Positions 18,281 to 28,330 of a stretch of DNA of 64,000 bases are shown piece by piece. Both the position numbers and the translations under genes were made by a program. The notes under the pieces were generated by a model. It saw nothing but the letters and a program-made list of their open reading frames with translations, did not search any database and had not been told where the DNA came from. Each line of letters opens with the position of its first letter. The stretch's first letter is position 1. Source of the DNA: Sphingomicrobium sp. (GTDB lineage Bacteria; Pseudomonadota; Alphaproteobacteria; Sphingomonadales; Sphingomonadaceae); assembly GCA_036563485.1 (NCBI GenBank), contig DATCMI010000001.1:2267342-2331341 (forward strand), read 5' to 3'.

Positions 18281-20087
18281 CCGCCTTCGCCGGGTTCGCT
18301 GCAGCAGGTTGGGCCGTCTCGCCCACGACCTTGATGTGCAGCTCCTTCAGCTGCTTGGCCGTGACGGCCGACGGCGCGTTCATCATCAGGTCCTCGGCCT
18401 TCTGGTTCATCGGGAAGAGGATGACTTCACGAATGTTCGGCTCGTCGGCGAGGAGCATGACGATACGGTCTATGCCCGGCGCCGAACCGCCGTGGGGCGG
18501 AGCGCCGAACTTGAAGGCGTTGATCATGCCCGAAAAATTGGTGTCGACGTCCTGCTGCGAGTAGCCGGCGATCTCGAACGCCTTGTACATGATGTCCGGC
18601 CGGTGGTTCCGGATCGCGCCCGAGCTCAACTCGATGCCGTTGCAGACGATGTCATATTGCCAGGCGAGGATGTCGAGCGGGTCCTTGCTCTCCAGCGCTT
18701 CCATCCCGCCCTGCGGCATCGAGAATGGATTGTGGCTGAAGTCGACCTTCTTCGCGTCCTCGTCATATTCGTACATCGGAAAGTCGACGATCCAGCAGAA
18801 GCGGAACGCACCCTGCTCGATGAGGCCGAGCTGCTCGGCAACGCGGGTGCGCGCGGCGCCCGCGAGCTTCGCTGCTTCGATTTCCTTGCCCGCCGCGAAG
18901 AAGATGCCGTCGTCGGGACCAAGGCCCATCGCTTCGGCAATGCGGTTCATACCCTCTTCGCCGTGGTTCTTGGCGATCGGCCCGCCCCATTCGCCACCCT
19001 TGCGCGTCGCATAGCCGAGGCCTGCATAGCCCTCGCCGCGAGCCCATTCGTTCATGTCGTCGAAGAACTTGCGGCTCTTCTCTGCCGTGGCGGGTGCCGG
19101 GACGGCGCGCACGACCATGCCCTTGTCGACCAAGCCGGCGAACAGGCCGAAGCCGGAACCGCGGAACTGATCGGTGACGTCGGTGATCAGCAGCGGATTG
19201 CGAAGGTCGGGCTTGTCGCTGCCATATTTCAGCAGCGCTTCCTTGTACGGGATGCGCGGATATTCACCGGCGGGCGTGACGGTCATCCCGTTCGCGAATT
19301 CCTGGAACACGCCTGACAGCACGGGCTCGATCGCCGCGAAGACATCGTCCTGGGTGACGAAGCTCATTTCAAAATCGAGCTGGTAGAATTCGCCGGGGCT
19401 GCGGTCCGCACGCGCGTCTTCGTCCCGGAAGCAGGGCGCGATCTGGAAATAGCGGTCGAAGCCCGCCACCATGATCAGCTGCTTGAACATCTGCGGCGCC
19501 TGCGGAAGCGCGTAGAACTTGCCTGGATGGACACGGCTCGGGACGAGATAGTCGCGGGCGCCCTCGGGCGAGCTGGCGGTGAGGATCGGCGTCTGGAACT
19601 CGGTGAAGCCCTGGTCGATCATCCGGCGGCGGATCGACGCGATCACCGCCGAGCGGAGCATGATGTTCGCGTGAACCTTCTCGCGGCGCAGGTCGAGGTA
19701 GCGGTTCTTGAGGCGGATCTCCTCAGGATATTCGGCATCGCCGGCGACCGGCATCGGCAGCTCGGCGGCCTGCGACTGGATCTCTACCCCTCGGGCGAAC
19801 ACTTCGATGTCGCCGGTCGCGAGGTTGGCGTTGGTGGTCCCCGTCGCGCGCGCCTTTACCGTTCCGTCGATGGTGACGACCGACTCGACCCGCAGCTTGT
19901 CGAGCACCGGAAGCGCCGGACTGTCGGTATCGGCGACGATCTGCGTGATGCCATAATGGTCGCGCAGGTCGATGAAGAGCACGCCGCCATGGTCCCGCTT
20001 GCGGTGGATCCAGCCCGAAAGCCTGACGGTCTCACCGACGTCGCTATCGCGAAGCTCGGCGCAAGTATGGGTACGATAGGCGTGCAT
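18267..20087 (-). CDS. aspS: Aspartyl-tRNA synthetase
   Basis: Class II synthetase that charges tRNA-Asp (in organisms lacking AsnRS also tRNA-Asn). From ATG 20087 ([18 protein letters not shown]) it has 606 residues. In order: the OB-fold anticodon domain with [15 protein letters not shown], class II motif 2 [19 protein letters not shown], the bacterial GAD insertion around [13 protein letters not shown], and motif 3 with [14 protein letters not shown]. The C-terminal tail is Ala/Pro rich. Upstream in-frame residues to 20165 show no family similarity. It is divergent from rnd. Confidence 0.97.
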   Translation of the reverse strand: MHAYRTHTCAELRDSDVGETVRLSGWIHRKRDHGGVLFIDLRDHYGITQIVADTDSPALPVLDKLRVESVVTIDGTVKARATGTTNANLATGDIEVFARGVEIQSQAAELPMPVAGDAEYPEEIRLKNRYLDLRREKVHANIMLRSAVIASIRRRMIDQGFTEFQTPILTASSPEGARDYLVPSRVHPGKFYALPQAPQMFKQLIMVAGFDRYFQIAPCFRDEDARADRSPGEFYQLDFEMSFVTQDDVFAAIEPVLSGVFQEFANGMTVTPAGEYPRIPYKEALLKYGSDKPDLRNPLLITDVTDQFRGSGFGLFAGLVDKGMVVRAVPAPATAEKSRKFFDDMNEWARGEGYAGLGYATRKGGEWGGPIAKNHGEEGMNRIAEAMGLGPDDGIFFAAGKEIEAAKLAGAARTRVAEQLGLIEQGAFRFCWIVDFPMYEYDEDAKKVDFSHNPFSMPQGGMEALESKDPLDILAWQYDIVCNGIELSSGAIRNHRPDIMYKAFEIAGYSQQDVDTNFSGMINAFKFGAPPHGGSAPGIDRIVMLLADEPNIREVILFPMNQKAEDLMMNAPSAVTAKQLKELHIKVVGETAQPAAANPAKAVAQE

Positions 20088-20200
20088 GAGGGACTTGGGC
20101 CTTCTGGTTCCGTGATGGGCGGGAAAACGCGCGCCGCGCTTCACGTGCCACTCTCTTTTTGTCAACCCGACAGGGCGCGGCTATGGGCTCGCCCAGAACC

Positions 20201-21388
20201 ATGCATATCCATCCCCTGATTACAAAATCCGACGACCTCAAGGCTCTCGTCGACCGGCTCTCCACCCATGATTTCATCGCCGTGGACACCGAGTTCATGC
20301 GCGAGAATACCTATTGGCCGGAGCTGTGCCTGATCCAGGTCGCCAGCATCGACGAGGCGGCCGCGGTCGACCCGATGGCCGACGGCCTCGATCTTAAGCC
20401 GCTGCTCGACCTGTTCGTCGAGAATGCGGAGGTCCTGAAGGTCTTCCATGCCGGCGGCCAGGACCTCGAGATCATCCACAATCTCACGGGCAAGGTCCCC
20501 CACCCTTTGTTCGACACGCAGATCGCGGCCATGGCACTCGGCCATGGCGAGCAGATCGGCTATTCGAACCTGATCGAAAGCCTGCTCGGCCACAGCCTCG
20601 ACAAGGGCGCGCGCTTCACCGACTGGAGCCGCAGGCCGCTCGACAAGCGCCAGATCGACTATGCCATCGCCGACGTCACCCACCTCGCGGCCGTGTTCCC
20701 GCGGATGGTGGAGAAATTGCGCCGGAGCGGGCGCGGCGCCTGGCTCGACGAGGAGATGGAGCGGCTCGCCGACCCATCGAGCTTCGCCTTCCCGCCCAGC
20801 GATGCGTGGAAGCGGCTGAAACTGCCGAGCCGAAACCCGACAGTGCTGGGGCGGCTGAAGGCCGTCGCAGCCTGGCGCGAAACCGAAGCGCGGTCGAAGA
20901 ACCTGCCGCGCGGACGCATCATCAAGGATGACACGCTGAACGAAATCGTTCTCCACCCGCCCAAGACCCAGGACGATTTGGGACGGGTGCGCGGGCTTTC
21001 GGCCGGCTGGAAGAACAATGACATCGGCAGCCGTCTCATGGCGGCGGTTGAAGGTGCCAAGCCGCTGTCGAACGACGAAATGCCGGATCGAGAGCCCAAG
21101 CGCCCCGGGCTTACCAAAGATGCCGCGCTGGTCAGCGACCTTCTGAAGCTCCTGTTGAAGATCCGCGCGAAGGAGACGGGTGTCGCTGCGCGCTTGATCG
21201 CCCGGTCAGACGACCTCGAGGCGCTTGCCGCGGGCGTACGCAAGAACCTGAACATCCTCAATGGCTGGCGGTTCGAGCAATTCGGCAAGGACGCACTCGA
21301 CCTCGTCGAGGGCCGCCTCGCCTTTGCGATCGAGAATGGAAAGCTCAAGATGAGCCGGGTGCGCGATGAAGAGGTGGTCGATGCGTAA
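20201..21388 (+). CDS. rnd: Ribonuclease D
   Basis: 3'-5' exoribonuclease that trims tRNA and other stable RNA. 395 residues from ATG 20201 (MHIHPLITKSDDL). The DEDDy nuclease shows Exo I DTEFMRE, Exo II HAGGQDLEI and Exo III YAIADVTHL, followed by an HRDC domain (KLPSRNPTVLGRLKAVAAWRE). ATG 20183 is an alternative start six residues upstream. The stop overlaps the next gene's start by 8 bases. Confidence 0.95.
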   Translation: MHIHPLITKSDDLKALVDRLSTHDFIAVDTEFMRENTYWPELCLIQVASIDEAAAVDPMADGLDLKPLLDLFVENAEVLKVFHAGGQDLEIIHNLTGKVPHPLFDTQIAAMALGHGEQIGYSNLIESLLGHSLDKGARFTDWSRRPLDKRQIDYAIADVTHLAAVFPRMVEKLRRSGRGAWLDEEMERLADPSSFAFPPSDAWKRLKLPSRNPTVLGRLKAVAAWRETEARSKNLPRGRIIKDDTLNEIVLHPPKTQDDLGRVRGLSAGWKNNDIGSRLMAAVEGAKPLSNDEMPDREPKRPGLTKDAALVSDLLKLLLKIRAKETGVAARLIARSDDLEALAAGVRKNLNILNGWRFEQFGKDALDLVEGRLAFAIENGKLKMSRVRDEEVVDA

Positions 21389-21677
21389 GCTGCCGCTACT
21401 GCTGCTGTCCGGCGTCGCCACCGGATGCGCCACTGTACCTGCCGAGCCGCAGGTCCGCGGAGAGACGCCGGGGCGCACCTGCAGCAGCGATGGGGCAGCT
21501 CAGTTCGTCGGCCAGCTTGCGTCGCAGGAGAGCGGCACCGCGATCCTTCGCGCCACCAATGCGGCCAAGCTGCGCTGGGCGCCTCCGGGCGTGATGCTGA
21601 CCATGGACTTCCGCGCCGACCGGGTGACTGTCAGGACCGGCCCCGACGGAAAGATCACCGCCGTCAACTGCGGCTAG
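21381..21677 (+). CDS. Inhibitor I78-type small lipoprotein
   Basis: A 98-residue secreted protein with a lipoprotein signal (MRKLPLLLLSGVATGC). Its mature part fits the peptidase inhibitor I78 pattern: one Cys early (GRTCSSDGAAQFVGQ), then RWAPPGVMLTMDFRADRV and an end with DGKITAVNCG. Proteins of this family are thought to inhibit serine proteases, but this is only a family inference. It overlaps rnd by 8 bases and its stop shares the palindrome CTAG with the convergent hda gene. Confidence 0.8.
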   Translation: MRKLPLLLLSGVATGCATVPAEPQVRGETPGRTCSSDGAAQFVGQLASQESGTAILRATNAAKLRWAPPGVMLTMDFRADRVTVRTGPDGKITAVNCG

Positions 21678-22297
21678 GCCGCTTCCCCGATCATTCCGGC
21701 CTCGGCGAGCGCTCGTCGGACCGTCGGCAGTGAGAGCCGCGCCCGTTCGGCAATCGCATAGCGGTCGATCGCCTCGACCGCGCGCTCGGCCGTCCAATAA
21801 TCGCGGTGGAGCCGCTCGCGCATGAAGCGGAGCGCGTCGGCCGGAACGTAAAGACCCCGGTCTGAGAACTGAAGCTGGATCAGGGCGGCGAACAACCGGT
21901 CGTCAGGCAGGCTGATCCGGGCCACGGGCGTGACCGCGAGGCGCGTCTTCAGGTCCGGCAGCGCCGGCGCCCATGCCGGGGGGGCTTGGTCCGCGATCAG
22001 CACGACGGGGCGGCCGCTGTCCTGGGCCTGGTTCCAGGCGTGGAACAGCTCTTCCTCATCCCGCTGCTCGGCATCGTCGAACAATCGGCCGCCCACGCGC
22101 TCGACGAAGCTCCGCGCCAGCAAGGTGCGTCCGGACCGGCGCGGCCCGGTGAGGATCGTCGCCTTGACCGGCCACAGGCTCCACTTGCGAAAATGCTCGA
22201 AGGCGTCGCTGTTTGCGTCCGAGACGATGAAGCGAGCGTCGCCTTCGCTTTGGGGCCAGTCGAGCGGGAGCGCGATCTGGTCCGGCCCCTGCTTCAC
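21674..22297 (-). CDS. hda: Hda-like DnaA homologue (regulatory inactivation of DnaA)
   Basis: AAA+ protein related to DnaA domain III that, with the sliding clamp, promotes hydrolysis of DnaA-ATP. 207 residues from GTG 22297, which overlaps the upstream gene's TGA as GTGA. It starts [15 protein letters not shown], containing the QxxLPL-type clamp-binding motif QIALPLDW. It continues with a modified Walker A GPRRSGRT (Arg in place of Lys) and the sensor/lid region ending LSLPTVRRALAEAG. An Arg at the Walker Lys is also known in E. coli Hda. The neighbours, a DUF2066-like gene and purM, match the usual hda context. Confidence 0.88.
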   Translation of the reverse strand: MKQGPDQIALPLDWPQSEGDARFIVSDANSDAFEHFRKWSLWPVKATILTGPRRSGRTLLARSFVERVGGRLFDDAEQRDEEELFHAWNQAQDSGRPVVLIADQAPPAWAPALPDLKTRLAVTPVARISLPDDRLFAALIQLQFSDRGLYVPADALRFMRERLHRDYWTAERAVEAIDRYAIAERARLSLPTVRRALAEAGMIGEAA

Positions 22298-23616
22298 TGG
22301 CGAGTGCCCGTCTGGTTCGTCACCGGCGAGGCGGGCTGCGTAGGCTGAGGCGGCGGCGGCGCTTGCGGCTGCGGCTGCGAAGGCGGCGGAGGCAATGCGG
22401 GGGGACGGTCGCTTCCCGAGCGGATGGTGATCACCGTTCCGGACGCATCGACGATCCACCCGCGGGCGCGGAGCGAGGACACGAGCTGGCCGACATCTCC
22501 CTTGTAGGAGATGAGAACGTAGCTGGTGCCGCCGGGGTTGATCTGCTGCGGGCTAGCCGATTCGACGCCACCGACCGTGCGCAGGTGCGCCATCGCGAAA
22601 TTGTAGACGGTGACGTCCCTGCCGCTGATCTGCACCTGGAACGCGCGGGCCGTTTCGACTGGCTTTACGCCCGCGGTTGGCTTCTCGACCTCGGTCTCCA
22701 GCTCGGGAATGACCGGCGGCGGCGGCAGGTTGAGTGACGGATCGCGCGTCAACTCGCCGGCCACGAGAGCGCGCGTGAAGAGCGCGTCCAGCCGCTGCAC
22801 CCCTTCAGCCAGCATTCTTTGCAGCGCCTCGCTGTTCGACGCGGTCAAGGTGAAGCCGCCGACAATCTCGCCATCCGGACCGTGACGGCCGATGAACCGC
22901 GCCCGCGCCGGCCCGCCCGGATAAGCGCGCTGAAGCTGCACTTCGGCAACCAGCACGTCCTGCGCGCCGTACATGTCGAGGAGCGCGCGCCACCAGCCCC
23001 GGCCGGGGCGGCTCGTTTGCGCGGCATTGATCAGCAGCGGGTCCGCTCCGAGCCCGCTCACGCGGACATAGCTGATCGGGCTTCCGGCGGTACGGAATTC
23101 CGCCCAGGCGCGCTGCCATTGGTTGCGATATTCGACGCTGGTTTGGGTGCCGCCGGAAACCATCACCGGGAACAGCAGCATCGGGACCGAGCGTTCGGCG
23201 ACCTCGCTGCCGCCCATGCCCAGCAGCCCAGCAGCCTTTGCGCGATCGAATTCGACGGTCAGGTCGGCGATGTAGCGGTTGGGCCCGATCTCCTCATTGT
23301 CGACGTTGATCGAGCTGACGATCTGGTCGAGCGTGCTGTCGGGAGGCAGCGGCGCTTGGTTGGCCGGCGCATTGTGCGCCTTCGCCCAAAGCGCGCGGAA
23401 GCCCAACCGCTGCGCCATCCGCCACCCGTTCAGCCGCGCCGTGTCCGAATCTTCTGCGGTCACATCGACATGCACGCCGGAGACCTGCAGCGTATTGGAG
23501 GTGTCGAGCGGCAGGATGCCGCGATCGCCGGTTTCAAGCTGCGCGTAAACGGCCGCACCGATCCCGGCGGCGGCAAGCAACAGCAAAATAGGCAGGAGAA
23601 GACGGCGGCGGAGCAT
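22294..23616 (-). CDS. DUF2066-like exported protein, function unknown
   Basis: 440 residues beginning with a basic and hydrophobic N-terminus ([20 protein letters not shown]), a signal peptide or anchor. The middle has [26 protein letters not shown] and an [23 protein letters not shown] stretch, compatible with DUF2066. A C-terminal part ([23 protein letters not shown]) is followed by a long Pro/Gln tail. The gene lies between hda and purM, where such genes are commonly found, and is coupled to hda by a 4-base overlap. Family assignment is from context and partial similarity; the function is not known. Confidence 0.72.
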   Translation of the reverse strand: MLRRRLLLPILLLLAAAGIGAAVYAQLETGDRGILPLDTSNTLQVSGVHVDVTAEDSDTARLNGWRMAQRLGFRALWAKAHNAPANQAPLPPDSTLDQIVSSINVDNEEIGPNRYIADLTVEFDRAKAAGLLGMGGSEVAERSVPMLLFPVMVSGGTQTSVEYRNQWQRAWAEFRTAGSPISYVRVSGLGADPLLINAAQTSRPGRGWWRALLDMYGAQDVLVAEVQLQRAYPGGPARARFIGRHGPDGEIVGGFTLTASNSEALQRMLAEGVQRLDALFTRALVAGELTRDPSLNLPPPPVIPELETEVEKPTAGVKPVETARAFQVQISGRDVTVYNFAMAHLRTVGGVESASPQQINPGGTSYVLISYKGDVGQLVSSLRARGWIVDASGTVITIRSGSDRPPALPPPPSQPQPQAPPPPQPTQPASPVTNQTGTRQ

Positions 23617-23680
23617 TCGCGAGGTCTTTTGGCGACAACGGCGTGGAAATCCAAGCGGCTTGTCTCTAGTGCCCGCGCCA

Positions 23681-24772
23681 ATGAGCGAAAAGCCACTGAC
23701 CTACGCCGAGGCCGGCGTGTCGATCGAGGCCGGCAACGCGCTGGTAAAAACGATCGGTCCCCTCGCCCGCTCCACCGCGCGCCCTGGTGCCGATGCCGAG
23801 CTCGGCGGCTTTGGCGGCTTTTTCGATCTCAAGGCTGCCGGCTATAGCGACGCGCTGCTGGTGGCCGCCAACGACGGCGTCGGCACCAAGCTCAAGCTCG
23901 CCATTGAGAGTGGGCGGCACGAGGGGGTCGGCATCGATCTCGTCGCCATGTGCGCCAACGATCTCGTCGTCCAGGGTGCGGAGCCGCTGTTCTTCCTGGA
24001 TTATTATGCAACCGGGAAGCTCGACAATGACGTGGCCGCCTCGGTCGTTGCCTCGATTGCCGAAGGCTGCCGCCGCGCGGGCTGCGCGCTGATCGGCGGC
24101 GAAACGGCGGAGATGCCGGGCATGTATGCCGATGGCGACTACGATCTTGCTGGCTTCTGCGTCGGCGCCGTGGACCGCGACAAGGTGCTGACCGGCAGCG
24201 ACATCGCGCCCGGTGACGTCATCCTGGGGCTGGCCAGCTCCGGCGTGCACAGCAACGGCTTCTCGCTCGTCCGACGCATTATCGAGCAGGAGAAGTGGAA
24301 CCTGGACGAGCGGCTGCCCGCGCAAGGCGACCGCCTTCTCGGCGAGGTCCTGCTGGAGCCCACCCGTATCTATGTCCGATCGTTGCTCCCTGCCGTCCAG
24401 CAAGGCCGAATCAAGGGCCTTGCACATATCACCGGCGGCGGACTTCTCGAGAATATTCCGCGGGTTCTGCCGGAAGGCTGCCACGCCTTCGTAGACGCGG
24501 ACCGCTCGCCCTTGCCGGCAATCTTCGCCTTGCTCCAGGCGGGCGGCCGCATAGCGGCTGACGAAATGGCGCGCACCTTCAACTGCGGGATCGGCATGGC
24601 CGTGATCGTGGCACCGGCCGAGGTTGCTCACGTCACCCAGACTTTGAAAGGCGCTGGAGAGCAGGTTTTCGAAATCGGGCGGATCGAGGCGGGCCAGCGT
24701 GGCTGCACTGTGGCGGGACGCGCCGGCGCCTGGAATGCCGCAGATGCCTGGTCGACAACCCATCATGCCTGA
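23681..24772 (+). CDS. purM: Phosphoribosylformylglycinamidine cyclo-ligase
   Basis: AIR synthetase, the fifth step of purine synthesis. 363 residues from ATG 23681 ([19 protein letters not shown]). Marks include the [10 protein letters not shown] nucleotide-binding segment, [30 protein letters not shown], and the [13 protein letters not shown] motif. It overlaps purN by 8 bases, the common purM-purN pair, and is divergent from the DUF2066-like gene. Confidence 0.97.
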   Translation: MSEKPLTYAEAGVSIEAGNALVKTIGPLARSTARPGADAELGGFGGFFDLKAAGYSDALLVAANDGVGTKLKLAIESGRHEGVGIDLVAMCANDLVVQGAEPLFFLDYYATGKLDNDVAASVVASIAEGCRRAGCALIGGETAEMPGMYADGDYDLAGFCVGAVDRDKVLTGSDIAPGDVILGLASSGVHSNGFSLVRRIIEQEKWNLDERLPAQGDRLLGEVLLEPTRIYVRSLLPAVQQGRIKGLAHITGGGLLENIPRVLPEGCHAFVDADRSPLPAIFALLQAGGRIAADEMARTFNCGIGMAVIVAPAEVAHVTQTLKGAGEQVFEIGRIEAGQRGCTVAGRAGAWNAADAWSTTHHA

Positions 24773-25709
24773 ACGCAGCCGCGTCGCCGTCCTGATTTCG
24801 GGGCGCGGGTCGAACATGGCAGCGCTCATCTATGCCGCCCGCGCCGACGATTGCCCTTACGAGGTGGTGCTGGTCACCGGTGATAGGGCGGACGCGCCCG
24901 GCCTCACCCTTGCAGAAGCCGAAGGCGTGGAAGTCGTCCGGCTATCTGCTACGGACAAGGAGGCATTCTTCTCCGATCTTCAATTGGCGCTGGAGGCCGC
25001 CAGCGTCGATCTTATAGCCCTTGCCGGGTTCATGCGCATCATCCCCGCCGATTTTCTTGAGCGCTGGTCGGGGAAGATCCTCAACATCCACCCCTCACTG
25101 CTGCCGAAGTACAGGGGGCTCGGAACCCACGAGGCCTGCCTCACGGCCGGCGACCGGGTCACGGGAGCGACCGTTCACCTCGTCACGCCGGAGCTGGATT
25201 CGGGAGAGGTGCTGGGCCAGGTCGAGGTCGCGGTGCTTCCTGGCGACACCGCCGAAACGCTCGCGGAGCGGGTCCTCATTGCCGAGCACCAATTATACCC
25301 GCGAATTCTCGCGCAATATGCGGCTCGACCGTTCGACGCCGGCTGGATCGAATCTCAGGTCGACGAACTCGCACGCGAGCTGCCCGAGGTCTGTCGCAAG
25401 AGCAGCCACGGCTCTCCCGGGTGGGCTGTCGGCGGCGAAAAGGGCAAGCTTTTCGCGATCATCGCCGACCACCATCATGGCGAAGACGCGATTGGCCTGC
25501 TCGTCCGCTCGAGCGGAAGCGACGAGATGCACGGGCTGATCGAGGCCCAGCCGGATGTCTATTATTGGCCGAAATATTATGGGGCCAGCGGCTGGCTCGG
25601 GATCAAGCTCAACCGCCGAGACGTCGATTGGACGCACGTCGGCGATTGGCTTAGCCGCAGCTGGGAAGCCTCCGCGCCGCGCCGGCTCCTGGAAGCCGGC
25701 GGGCGCTAA
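24765..25709 (+). CDS. purN: Phosphoribosylglycinamide formyltransferase fused to a YjbR/MmcQ domain
   Basis: 314 residues, about 100 longer than usual PurN. Residues 1-188 are GAR transformylase: [11 protein letters not shown], Asn107 and His109 of NIHPSLLP, and Asp145 of LDSG. This part transfers formyl from 10-formyl-THF to GAR. Residues about 190-310 resemble the small MmcQ/YjbR family: [26 protein letters not shown], a [15 protein letters not shown] strand and a C-terminal helix ending with SAPRRLLE. There is no stop, frameshift or start between the two parts, so this looks like one fused protein. Whether YjbR has any role in purine synthesis is unknown. It follows purM with an 8-base overlap. 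Confidence 0.92.
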   Translation: MPERSRVAVLISGRGSNMAALIYAARADDCPYEVVLVTGDRADAPGLTLAEAEGVEVVRLSATDKEAFFSDLQLALEAASVDLIALAGFMRIIPADFLERWSGKILNIHPSLLPKYRGLGTHEACLTAGDRVTGATVHLVTPELDSGEVLGQVEVAVLPGDTAETLAERVLIAEHQLYPRILAQYAARPFDAGWIESQVDELARELPEVCRKSSHGSPGWAVGGEKGKLFAIIADHHHGEDAIGLLVRSSGSDEMHGLIEAQPDVYYWPKYYGASGWLGIKLNRRDVDWTHVGDWLSRSWEASAPRRLLEAGGR

Positions 25710-25739
25710 GGCGAAGTTTAGCCGACGATCGCCGCCTAC

Positions 25740-25758
25740 GACCGTCCCCCGGACGGTC
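25740..25758. terminator. Hairpin between convergent purN and ndk
   Basis: GACCGTCC and GGACGGTC form a perfect 8-bp stem with a CCC loop, touching the ndk stop codon. No T-run follows on either strand, so it may be an end-of-transcript stabiliser rather than a full intrinsic terminator. It is flanked by two copies of TAGCCGACGATC (25719-25730 and 25759-25770). Confidence 0.45.
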
Positions 25759-26180
25759 TAGCCGACGATCTCTTCAGGCTTGAAGAAATAGTCGATCTCG
25801 ATCTTGGCATTTTCGTCGCTGTCCGAGCCATGGACCGAATTGGCTTCGATCGATTCCGCATAGGTCTTGCGGATCGTGCCTTCGTCGGCCTGCTCCGGGT
25901 TGGTCGCGCCCATCGCCTCGCGGTTGCGCTTCACGGCATCCTCGCCTTCGAGCACCTGAACGACGACCGGGCCGGAGGTCATGAAGGTGCAAAGGTCGTT
26001 GAAGAACGGCCGCTCCTTGTGAACGGCGTAGAAGCCTTCAGCCTGCTCGCGCGACATCTGGATGCGCTTCGACGCGACGACGCGAAGGCCTGCGTCTTCC
26101 AGCATCTTGGTGACAGCGCCCGTCAGATTGCGGCGGGTTGCGTCGGGCTTGATGATCGAAAAGGTGCGCGTCACGGCCAT
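25758..26180 (-). CDS. ndk: Nucleoside diphosphate kinase
   Basis: Transfers the gamma phosphate between nucleoside triphosphates and diphosphates through a phospho-histidine. 140 residues, standard length. It starts [18 protein letters not shown], and the catalytic His117 is in [12 protein letters not shown]. It is last in the minus-strand run pepA-holC-ndk, 74 bases after holC. Confidence 0.98.
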   Translation of the reverse strand: MAVTRTFSIIKPDATRRNLTGAVTKMLEDAGLRVVASKRIQMSREQAEGFYAVHKERPFFNDLCTFMTSGPVVVQVLEGEDAVKRNREAMGATNPEQADEGTIRKTYAESIEANSVHGSDSDENAKIEIDYFFKPEEIVG

Positions 26181-26254
26181 GCCGGGCGGTCTCCTATATT
26201 AAGTTGGTTGGAATTGCTGGGCCGCCTAGCGGCGCTCCCGCTTAGGGGCAAGCT

Positions 26255-26692
26255 TCAAGCCTTCTTCGCCCACCTTCCATTCTCCTGCGCCCAATAGCGC
26301 CGCTCGACTCCTTCGCGGCCGGCAAGGAGCTTCCAGGCGAGACGCGCCGCTTCGAGCGTCGCATCATCGAACAAATAGAATGCACGGTCATAGGAGAGAG
26401 CGGCATCGCGCCACTGTCCGTCGGCGATCAGCATGTTCCTCGCCAGGTTCGGCGCATCCGCCGAGGTCGACAGCAGGATCGGCTGGCGCGCCGCGTCGAC
26501 GCCGCCCGCGAGCCCATGCGGAAGAAAGCTGATCGGCCCCTGGTCCCACAACTGACGGTCGAGCCGCGCCAGCAGCAATTCGTCGGCCGCGACGATCAGC
26601 AGCCGGCCCTCGCTACCAAGAACCTTCTCCGCAATGCTTGCGATCACCTGCTCGATGGGGGTACCGGCGAGCTGGTAGAAATCGACCTGCAC
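26255..26692 (-). CDS. holC: DNA polymerase III chi subunit
   Basis: Chi subunit of the clamp-loader complex, which links the polymerase to SSB. 145 residues with MQVDFYQLAGTPIEQ at the start, LARLDRQLWDQGPISFLPHG in the middle and FYLFDD-TLE-AR-AWK near the end, all typical of HolC. It lies 9 bases downstream of pepA, the conserved pepA-holC order. Confidence 0.92.
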   Translation of the reverse strand: MQVDFYQLAGTPIEQVIASIAEKVLGSEGRLLIVAADELLLARLDRQLWDQGPISFLPHGLAGGVDAARQPILLSTSADAPNLARNMLIADGQWRDAALSYDRAFYLFDDATLEAARLAWKLLAGREGVERRYWAQENGRWAKKA

Positions 26693-26701
26693 GGCCGCGC
26701 C

Positions 26702-28168
26702 TCAGCTCTCGAGGACATCCTCGACATATTTGTCGAGCAGCCGGACGCCGAAGCCGGTCGCGCCCTTGTCGTAGGTGGAGCTTGGCTTGTCCGACCAGGC
26801 CTTCCCTGCCATGTCGATGTGCGCCCATTTCACGCCGTCATCGACAAAGCGCTTGATGAACTGGGCAGCAGTGATCGACCCGCCCTCGCGCGGACCGACA
26901 TTCTTCATGTCGGCGATCGGCGAATCGATCAGCCGGTCGAACGGCTCGCCCATCGGCATGCGCCAAAGCTTGTCACCGGACTCGGTGCCCGCCTGCGTCA
27001 GCTTCGACGCGAGATCCTCATCGTTCGAGAAGAGCCCCGCCCATTCATGCCCGAGGCTGATCAAGATCGCGCCGGTCAGCGTCGCCAGGTCGACGATCGT
27101 CTTCGGCTTGAAGGTGCCCTGGACATAGCAAATCGCGTCGGCGAGCACGAGCCGACCCTCGGCGTCGGTGTTGATCACCTCGACGGTCTGGCCTGACATT
27201 GTGGTGACCACGTCGCCCGGGCGCTGGGCATTGCCGCCCGGCATGTTCTCGACCAGCCCGCAGACTCCGACGACGTTGGCCTTCGCCTTCCGCAGCGCCA
27301 GCGCCTTCATCGCGCCGGCGACCGCGCCTGCGCCGCCCATGTCCCACTTCATGGCTTCCATGCCTTGGGCAGGCTTGATCGAAATGCCGCCGGTATCGAA
27401 GGTCACGCCCTTGCCAACGAAGGCAACGGGTTCGCCCGAACCGCCGCCGTTCCACTGCAGGACGAGCATGCGTGCCTCGCGCACCGAGCCTTGAGCGACG
27501 CCGAGCAGCGCGCCCATGCCGAGCTTCTCCATCTGGGCACGGTCGAGGACGTCAACTTCGAGCCCTGAGCCCTCCACCGAAGCGCGAACGCGCTCGACGA
27601 AGCTTTCAGGATAGATGATGTTCGCCGGCTCGGTAACGAGCTCACGCGTAAGGGCGACGCCTTCGACCACAGGGGCCCAGCGCGAGCTGTAGCGCTGCTC
27701 GGCAGCGTTGCCCCCGCCGACGATCACGACTTCCTCGAGGGTCGGTTTCTGATTGTCCTTCAGCTTGGTGCGGTAGCGGTCGTGCCGCCACGACCGCAGG
27801 GCCGCCGCCATGCCGACCCGAGCTGCGGCGTCGGCCTCATAGCCAAGCCCTCCAAGGTCGATCACCACACGCGTTTCGCCCGACGTGAGCAGCCGCCCCA
27901 CCGCTGTGCCGCCAAGCTTCTCGGCCCCATCGCCGTTCGAAGACGCGCCGACGCCAACCACCAGCAGACGGCGGCTGTTTCCATTGTCATCGATGAATTG
28001 CTCGGCGACGCTGGAGCCCTCGCCTTCGAACCGCTGACGGTCGAGCGCCGCAGCGACGGACTGCTGCGCCTGCCCGAGCGAGGAGAGGCTCTTGCGGTCC
28101 TTGCCCGCGACCGGCAGCACGAGCGCATAATCTCCGGTGGGCCGGCTGTCGGCGAAGCGAATTTGCAT
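26702..28168 (-). CDS. pepA: Leucyl aminopeptidase PepA
   Basis: Cytosolic M17 dizinc aminopeptidase. 488 residues from ATG 28168 (MQIRFADS), preceded by an AAGGGA ribosome binding site; a TTG three codons upstream is less likely. The catalytic domain shows the metal and active-site motifs FVGKGVTFDTGGISIKP and NTDAEGRLVLADA, plus the M17-type ends NVGPREGGSITAAQFIKRF and HIDMAGKAW. It is divergent from lptD. Confidence 0.97.
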   Translation of the reverse strand: MQIRFADSRPTGDYALVLPVAGKDRKSLSSLGQAQQSVAAALDRQRFEGEGSSVAEQFIDDNGNSRRLLVVGVGASSNGDGAEKLGGTAVGRLLTSGETRVVIDLGGLGYEADAAARVGMAAALRSWRHDRYRTKLKDNQKPTLEEVVIVGGGNAAEQRYSSRWAPVVEGVALTRELVTEPANIIYPESFVERVRASVEGSGLEVDVLDRAQMEKLGMGALLGVAQGSVREARMLVLQWNGGGSGEPVAFVGKGVTFDTGGISIKPAQGMEAMKWDMGGAGAVAGAMKALALRKAKANVVGVCGLVENMPGGNAQRPGDVVTTMSGQTVEVINTDAEGRLVLADAICYVQGTFKPKTIVDLATLTGAILISLGHEWAGLFSNDEDLASKLTQAGTESGDKLWRMPMGEPFDRLIDSPIADMKNVGPREGGSITAAQFIKRFVDDGVKWAHIDMAGKAWSDKPSSTYDKGATGFGVRLLDKYVEDVLES

Positions 28169-28260
28169 TGGTGGCAATCCCTTGGAAGGCGAGTGTTTGG
28201 GCTGCCTTTAAGGCGCAAGGCGAAGCTTGGCAAAGACCTGCAAGAGAGCGGCTTGGCCGA

Positions 28261-28289
28261 TTGTCGAGCGGGAATTGAGGTGCGATAGG
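28261..28289 (+). promoter_or_regulatory. Possible promoter of the lptD-surA-pdxA-rsmA operon
   Basis: TTGTCG (28261-28266) and GATAGG (28284-28289) are 17 bases apart, about 40 bases ahead of the lptD start, in the 162-base gap between pepA and lptD. Consensus match is moderate and called by eye only. Confidence 0.3.
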
Positions 28290-28330
28290 CGGGCACTAGG
28301 CAGCATCGGCAAGTAGCGGGCGGACACGGG

